64,000 bases of DNA from an uncultured Oscillospiraceae bacterium (GTDB taxonomy: Bacteria; Bacillota_A; Clostridia; Oscillospirales; Acutalibacteraceae): contig CAJUNS010000001.1 of NCBI GenBank assembly GCA_910587995.1, positions 62,001 to 126,000 on the forward strand. The letters run 5' to 3'. Below are positions 59,572 to 64,000 of this stretch, in pieces. The notes under the pieces were generated by a model, which searched no databases, was not told the DNA's origin, and saw nothing but the letters and a program-made list of their open reading frames with translations. A program made the position numbers and the translations under genes. The stretch's first letter is position 1. Each line of letters starts with the position of its first letter.

Positions 59572-60279
59572 ATGAGAGAAGATATTTGCTCCATTCCCGT
59601 CAACGAGGTCTTCGAGCCCAAGGATGGCTGTCCCTTCTGCCGCATGCGGGACATGCTGGAAGACCGGATGGCCACCTACATCACCGGGGCCGCCATGATG
59701 GAGCCCGACGTGCGGGTGGAAACCAACCGCCTGGGCTTCTGCTCCCAGCATTTTAACCAGATTCTGGCCCGAGGCAGCCGCCTCTCCGTGGCGCTGATTC
59801 TGGAAAGCCTGCTGGCCGAAGTCAAAGGCCAGGTCTTTCCCGAGGGCAAGACCGCTGTAAAAAAGATCGCCGGGGCGGTCCATCAGCGGGAGAACCAGTG
59901 TTTCATCTGCGGCAACATTGAAAAAAACATGAAGCACCTGCTGGACAGCACCATTACCCTCTGGCAGAACGAGCCCGAGTTCCGGGAGCTGTACGCCGCC
60001 CAGCCCTACATCTGCATGCCTCATTACGCCCTGGTGCTGGAAGCCGCTCAGAAAATGCCCAAGAAAAATTTCGCCCCCTTTGAGGCTGTCACCACCCAGC
60101 TGGCCAAGACCTATTTGGAGGAGCTCAGCGGCGATGTGACCCACTTCTGCCGTATGTTCGACTACCGCTCCGCTGGGGGCGACTGGGGCAACTCCCGGGA
60201 CGCCATTGAGCGGGCCATGGCCTGGCTCACCGCCCGTCCCCCCATTGCCCACCAGAACGCTGGGGAAAAAAACCGTTGA
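59572..60279 (+). CDS. DUF6062 family protein with CxxC motifs
   Basis: 235 aa, cytoplasmic, function unknown. CxxC pairs occur in DGCPFCRMRDMLEDRM and NQCFICGNIEKNM, each followed about 45-60 residues later by a Cys-x-x-His (GFCSQHF; YICMPHYAL), so the protein is an internal duplication of a CxxC...CxxH metal-binding-like unit. ATG with CAGGAGG upstream. Its stop overlaps the glycosylase start as TTGA. Confidence 0.75.
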   Translation: MREDICSIPVNEVFEPKDGCPFCRMRDMLEDRMATYITGAAMMEPDVRVETNRLGFCSQHFNQILARGSRLSVALILESLLAEVKGQVFPEGKTAVKKIAGAVHQRENQCFICGNIEKNMKHLLDSTITLWQNEPEFRELYAAQPYICMPHYALVLEAAQKMPKKNFAPFEAVTTQLAKTYLEELSGDVTHFCRMFDYRSAGGDWGNSRDAIERAMAWLTARPPIAHQNAGEKNR

Positions 60280-61100
60280 GCACCCAGTCTGTCTTCATCC
60301 CCGCCTGCTTTCATCTGGCCCAGACCCTGGACTGCGGGCAGGCCTTCCGCTGGCAGCCCTGCCCCCAGAATCCGGATGTCTGGGAGGGCACGGCCTTTGG
60401 CCGGTTTTTAACGCTGCGCCAAGCCGGCGGCGCCTTGGAACTGCGCTGCCCGCAAGAGGACTTTACGCAGGTCTGGCGCTCCTACTTTGACCTGGACACA
60501 GACTATGAGGCCATCCGCGCCGCTTTGGCCGGGCTGCATCCCAACCTGCAGGCCGCGGCGGAGTATGCCCCCGGCATCCGCATTCTGCGCCAGGAGCCCT
60601 GGGAGGCCCTGTGCTCCTTTGTGCTGTCGCAAAACAATAATATCCTGCGCATCAAGGGCATTATCCGCCGCTTCTGCCAGCTGTTCGGCCAGCCCTTGGC
60701 CGGTGGGGCGGGGTTTGGCTTTCCCCCGGCGGAAGCCATTGCCAGCCTTGCGGCAGAGGACCTGGCGCCCCTTCACGCGGGCTACCGGGCCCCCTATGTG
60801 CTGGAGGCCGCCCGGGCCGTGGCCGGGGGAAGCTTGGACCTGGAGCGCATTGCCCGGGAGCCCGCTGGATACGGCCGGGAGGAGCTGCGGAAAATTCGCG
60901 GCGTAGGCCCCAAGGTGGCTGAGTGCGTCCTGCTGTACGGCTTCCACAAAACTCAGTGCTTCCCTCTGGACGTGTGGATGAAGCGGGCCATGGCCGTGCT
61001 GCTGCCCGGCTTTACCCCGGAGGACCTGGGGCCCCACGCGGGCATCGCCCAGCAGTACCTGTTCCACTACAGCCGGACGCACCCGGAGCTGTTTGCGTAA
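60276..61100 (+). CDS. ogg: 8-oxoguanine DNA glycosylase (HhH-GPD)
   Basis: 274-aa base-excision enzyme. LAQTLDCGQAFRWQP is the OGG N-terminal lock region; SQNNNILRIKGIIRRFC begins the HhH-GPD fold. The catalytic Lys is in IRGVGPKVAECVLLYGF and the Asp in CFPLDVWMKRAM. TTG start at 60276 overlaps the DUF6062 stop (TTGA), so translation is coupled. Confidence 0.92.
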   Translation: MSTQSVFIPACFHLAQTLDCGQAFRWQPCPQNPDVWEGTAFGRFLTLRQAGGALELRCPQEDFTQVWRSYFDLDTDYEAIRAALAGLHPNLQAAAEYAPGIRILRQEPWEALCSFVLSQNNNILRIKGIIRRFCQLFGQPLAGGAGFGFPPAEAIASLAAEDLAPLHAGYRAPYVLEAARAVAGGSLDLERIAREPAGYGREELRKIRGVGPKVAECVLLYGFHKTQCFPLDVWMKRAMAVLLPGFTPEDLGPHAGIAQQYLFHYSRTHPELFA

Positions 61101-61114
61101 AGTGGATAAGCGCA

Positions 61115-61152
61115 TAAAAAAACTCCCCGGAGCGGATCCGGGGAGTTTTTTA
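61115..61152. terminator. Bidirectional terminator (ogg / pnp)
   Basis: ACTCCCCGGA/TCCGGGGAGT stem flanked by A6 and T6, between convergent stops at 61100 and 61190. Confidence 0.92.
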
Positions 61153-61189
61153 CTTTTATTGGAACAGGCTTAAAGCTTTTGCAAAACGG

Positions 61190-63385
61190 TTACCGCCGCT
61201 CCCGGTCCCTTCTGGGGGGACGCCGGTCGTGGTCGTTCCGATCCCGCCTGGGCGGGCGCTCGGCGCTGATGTCGTTCTCCGGCACGGCCCCATCCAGGTC
61301 TATCAGCGCGTCCCGGCGGGACAGGTTCAACCGGCCCTTGTCATCGATTTCCAGCACCTTCACCTTCACCACATCGCCCACGTTTACCACATCGGTGACC
61401 TTCTCCGTGCGCTTCACGTCCAGCCGGGAGATGTGCACCAGACCCTCTTTGCCCGGCGCGATCTCCACAAAAGCGCCGAAGTCCATCAGCCTGGTTACCC
61501 GGCCGTTGTAGTAGCTGCCCGGCTCCGGGTCGTTGACAATGGTGTCTACAATGTCCATGGCCCGGCGGCACTTCTCCAGGTCCAAGCCGGTGATGAACAC
61601 CCGGCCGTCCTCTTCCACATCCATGGTAATCTCGCACTCGGCGCAGATCTTTTGAATCACCTTGCCGCCCGTGCCAATAACCTCCCGGATCTTGTCCACT
61701 GGAATCTGCATGGAGAGCATCTTGGGGGCATAGGGGGAAAGCTCGGCCCGTGCCTCTGGAATGGCCTTCAAGATAATCTCGTCAATGATATAGTTGCGGG
61801 CCTTGTGGGTCTTTTCCAGGGCCTCCTTCACCATCTCGGGCAGCAGGCCGCTGATCTTCAAATCCATCTGAATGGCGGTGATGCCCTTTTTGGTGCCTCC
61901 CACCTTAAAGTCCATGTCGCCAAAGAAGTCTTCAATGCCCTGGATGTCCACCATGGTCATCCAGCGGCCGCCCTCGGTGATGAGGCCGCAGGAGATGCCA
62001 GCCACAGGGGCCTTGATGGGCACGCCCGCGTCCATCAGGGCCAAAGTGGAGCCGCAGATGGAGGCCTGGGAGGTGGAGCCATTGGAACTGAGCACCTCGG
62101 AAACCAGACGGATGGTGTAGGGGAACTCATCCATATCGGGAATCACCGGCACCAAAGCCCGCTCGGCCAAAGCGCCGTGGCCGATCTCCCGGCGGCCGGG
62201 CCCCCGGCTGGGCCGGGTTTCGCCCACCGAGTAGGAGGGGAAATTGTAGTGGTGGATGTACCGCTTGCTCTCCTCCTCGTCAATGCCGTCCAGCAGCTGG
62301 TTGTCCCGAATGGAGCCCAAGGTGGCCACGGTGAGCACCTGGGTCTGGCCCCGGGTAAACATGCCGGAGCCATGGGTGCGGGGCAGCAGGGCTACCTCGG
62401 CGGCCAGGGGGCGCATGTCGTCCATGCCCCGGCCATCCACCCGCTTCTGCTCGTCCAGCAGCCAGCGGCGCACTACATATTTCTGGGTCTTGTAGAGGCA
62501 CTCGTCGATTTTTGCCTCCTGCTCGGGATAGTCCGGGTCAAAGCGCTGGTGGACCTTCTCATACACAGGCTTAAGCCGCTCATCCCGCACATTCTTGTCA
62601 TCCGTGTCCAGGGCGGCGCGCACGTCCTCCTGGGCAAAGGCCTTAATGGCCTCAAACATCTCCGGCTCCGGCTCGTTGCTGGGGAAGCTGAACTTCTCCT
62701 TGCCAATCTCCGCCACTATGCCCTGGATAAAGGCAATGATCTTCTGGTTCTCCATATGGCCGGCCATAATGCCGTTGTACATCACATCGTCAGCCACTTC
62801 CTTGGCTCCGGCCTCAATCATGGCGATGCGCTCGCTGGTAGAGGCCACGGTAACGGCCATCTCAGACTCCTTGCGCTGGGCGGCTGTGGGGTTGATAACG
62901 AACGCCCCGTCAATCAGGCCCACAGAGACCCCGGAAATGGGGCCCTTCCAGGGAATGTCCGAGATGGAAAGGGCGATGGAGGTGCCCACCATGGCGGCAA
63001 TCTCCGGAGAGCAGTCCTGGTCCACGGACATCACCGTGCACACAATGGCCACATCGTTGCGCATATCCTTGGGGAACAGGGGGCGGATGGGCCGGTCAAT
63101 AACCCGGCAGGTGAGGGTGGCCTTTTCGCTGGGGCGGCCCTCCCGCTTTAAAAAGGAGCCGGGAATTTTGCCCACGGAATAGAGCTTCTCTTCAAAATCC
63201 ACCGAGAGGGGGAAGAAGTCGATGCCATCCCGGGGCTTGGCCGAAGCCGTAGCGGCCACATGCACCACCGTGTCGCCATAGCGCACCAGGCACTCGCCGT
63301 TGGCCAGCTGGGCCATTTTGCCGGTCTCAATCACCAGGGGCCTTCCGGCAAAATCTGTTTCGTACCGCTTAAAATTTTCAAACAT
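61190..63385 (-). CDS. pnp: Polyribonucleotide nucleotidyltransferase (PNPase)
   Basis: 731-aa trimeric 3'-5' phosphorolytic RNase. Two RNase PH domains (MAQLANGECLVRYGDTVVHV; GMFTRGQTQVLTVATLGS, SEVLSSNGSTSQASICG), then KH (REVIGTGGKVIQKICAE) and S1 (YYNGRVTRLMDFGAFVEIA) domains. The extreme C-terminus is an Arg/Asp-rich tail (PPRRDRNDHDRRPPRRDR). ATG at 63385 with GAAAGGAA upstream. It follows rpsO after 287 bp, the conserved order; that gap shows no gene or terminator I can support. Confidence 0.97.
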   Translation of the reverse strand: MFENFKRYETDFAGRPLVIETGKMAQLANGECLVRYGDTVVHVAATASAKPRDGIDFFPLSVDFEEKLYSVGKIPGSFLKREGRPSEKATLTCRVIDRPIRPLFPKDMRNDVAIVCTVMSVDQDCSPEIAAMVGTSIALSISDIPWKGPISGVSVGLIDGAFVINPTAAQRKESEMAVTVASTSERIAMIEAGAKEVADDVMYNGIMAGHMENQKIIAFIQGIVAEIGKEKFSFPSNEPEPEMFEAIKAFAQEDVRAALDTDDKNVRDERLKPVYEKVHQRFDPDYPEQEAKIDECLYKTQKYVVRRWLLDEQKRVDGRGMDDMRPLAAEVALLPRTHGSGMFTRGQTQVLTVATLGSIRDNQLLDGIDEEESKRYIHHYNFPSYSVGETRPSRGPGRREIGHGALAERALVPVIPDMDEFPYTIRLVSEVLSSNGSTSQASICGSTLALMDAGVPIKAPVAGISCGLITEGGRWMTMVDIQGIEDFFGDMDFKVGGTKKGITAIQMDLKISGLLPEMVKEALEKTHKARNYIIDEIILKAIPEARAELSPYAPKMLSMQIPVDKIREVIGTGGKVIQKICAECEITMDVEEDGRVFITGLDLEKCRRAMDIVDTIVNDPEPGSYYNGRVTRLMDFGAFVEIAPGKEGLVHISRLDVKRTEKVTDVVNVGDVVKVKVLEIDDKGRLNLSRRDALIDLDGAVPENDISAERPPRRDRNDHDRRPPRRDRERR

Positions 63386-63672
63386 AATGGTTTCCTTTCT
63401 CCCGTCCGGCGGGGTCCGAAGCGGGGAATCTTCCGAAGGGGGCGGCAAAAGCAAAGGGCAGCGGGTCACTCCATGGCTTTGTACCCGCCGCCCTGTTTCT
63501 GCCGGTGCTTGGTCTTACGGTTAACGCGGATCCAAACAGGGACTTGCAAAACCCTGTTCGAACTTGTACCGATGGGGTTTGCGCCTGGATGTTCCAGCCG
63601 GTTGGCGCAAGCTGCCGCCATGGCTGCCAGACCCCCAACGCGTTTTCCAGGGGCCGCGAGGGCCCGTTCTTT

Positions 63673-63936
63673 TTACTTGCGGATCCCCAGCTCGGCGATG
63701 ATGCTGCGGTAACGCTCAATATCGATCTTGATCAGGTAGTTCAAAAGGCTCCGGCGCTGGCCTACCATTTTCAGCAGGCCCCGGCGGGAGTGATGGTCCT
63801 TTTTGTTGGTGCGCAGGTGGTCGGTCAGGTCGTTGATGCGCTTGGTGAGCACCGCGATCTGCACCTCGGGAGAACCGGTGTCCCCCTCGTGGCGGGCGTA
63901 CTTCTGGATGATTTCGGTCTTTTCTGTTTTAGTCAT
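63673..63936 (-). CDS. rpsO: 30S ribosomal protein S15
   Basis: 87-aa uS15, full length. EIIQKYARHEGDTGSPEVQI and DHHSRRGLLKMVGQRRSLLN are its 16S rRNA-binding signatures. ATG at 63936 with AAAGGTGA upstream. rpsO-pnp order conserved. Confidence 0.98.
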   Translation of the reverse strand: MTKTEKTEIIQKYARHEGDTGSPEVQIAVLTKRINDLTDHLRTNKKDHHSRRGLLKMVGQRRSLLNYLIKIDIERYRSIIAELGIRK

Positions 63937-64000
63937 GCTTTTTCACCTTTCTGGGGCCGCCGGGCGGCTCCTCACAAATTCACCCATACCCACAGCGGGG

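Noticed and set aside
63560..63600. LexA-like site in the rpsO-pnp gap
   Set aside because: Only the CGAAC half matches; the second half site is missing.

Overview
The window is a GC-rich stretch of a low-GC-lineage (Firmicutes) chromosome, most likely a spore-forming clostridium of the Oscillospiraceae/Ruminococcaceae type. The basis is the Firmicutes gene orders (gdpP-rplI-dnaB, tilS-hpt-ftsH, cmk-plsC-ispH/S1), an IspH-S1 fusion typical of Clostridia, ribonucleases J and M5, the sporulation protein YpeB, an SLH surface protein, a Firmicutes-type LexA box beside recA, and frequent GTG/TTG starts behind strong Shine-Dalgarno (SD) sites. The species cannot be named from the sequence. Almost everything is housekeeping. 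No tRNA, rRNA, CRISPR, prophage or transposase gene was seen.

Layout. 1-3.4 kb (minus): cysteine desulfurase nifS, a 47-aa membrane peptide, scaffold nifU, holA and the start of rnmV. 3.6-15 kb (plus): rnj, gdpP, a nucleoside phosphorylase, a small unknown, rplI, dnaB, tilS, hpt, ftsH. 15-19.5 kb (plus): a divergent type IIA topoisomerase pair. 19.6-26.3 kb (minus): ypeB and a 1,721-aa SLH protein. 26.7-31.6 kb (minus): a MecA-like protein, rpe, a tandem hairpin array, an AEC transporter with a small membrane partner, and a YabE-like G5/3D wall protein. 31.9-38.8 kb (minus): recA-recX followed by an arabinoside-degradation block (GH51, DUF6171, GH27, GH127) joined by ATGA overlaps. 39-42.2 kb (minus): a Pro/Glu-rich membrane protein, a lipoprotein pseudogene and glyS. 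42.6-44.8 kb (plus): ruvC, ruvA and a PfkB sugar kinase. 45-59 kb (minus): DUF378, secDF, ispH/S1, plsC, cmk, a nucleotidyltransferase-GNAT fusion, a BaiN-type flavoprotein, an RpiR regulator, a membrane protein, a J-domain protein with its DUF5685 partner, and a Nudix-diacylglycerol kinase fusion. 59.5-61.1 kb (plus): DUF6062 and an 8-oxoguanine glycosylase. 61.2-64 kb (minus): pnp and rpsO.

The most unusual content lies between the genes. Five copies of an 89-90 bp element (about 3.6, 8.0, 31.8, 42.4 and 56.0 kb) have GGG.GTGTCC-type inverted ends, an internal GC-rich hairpin and flanking 9-bp direct repeats (exact at three sites, one mismatch at two). This is the signature of a non-autonomous transposon (MITE). 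Two copies appear to carry inverted internal palindromes. A second family is built round a 32-bp palindrome; it occurs singly at 5.9 kb, as a ~137-bp tandem array at 28.1-28.6 kb, and as a palindrome-less relic at 44.9 kb. A third hairpin family follows two stop codons (26.7 and 31.9 kb). A 167-bp fully foldable element lies at 45.4 kb. Two gene fusions also stand out: Nudix-DAGK with a perfect internal SD and ATG at the junction, and nucleotidyltransferase-GNAT.
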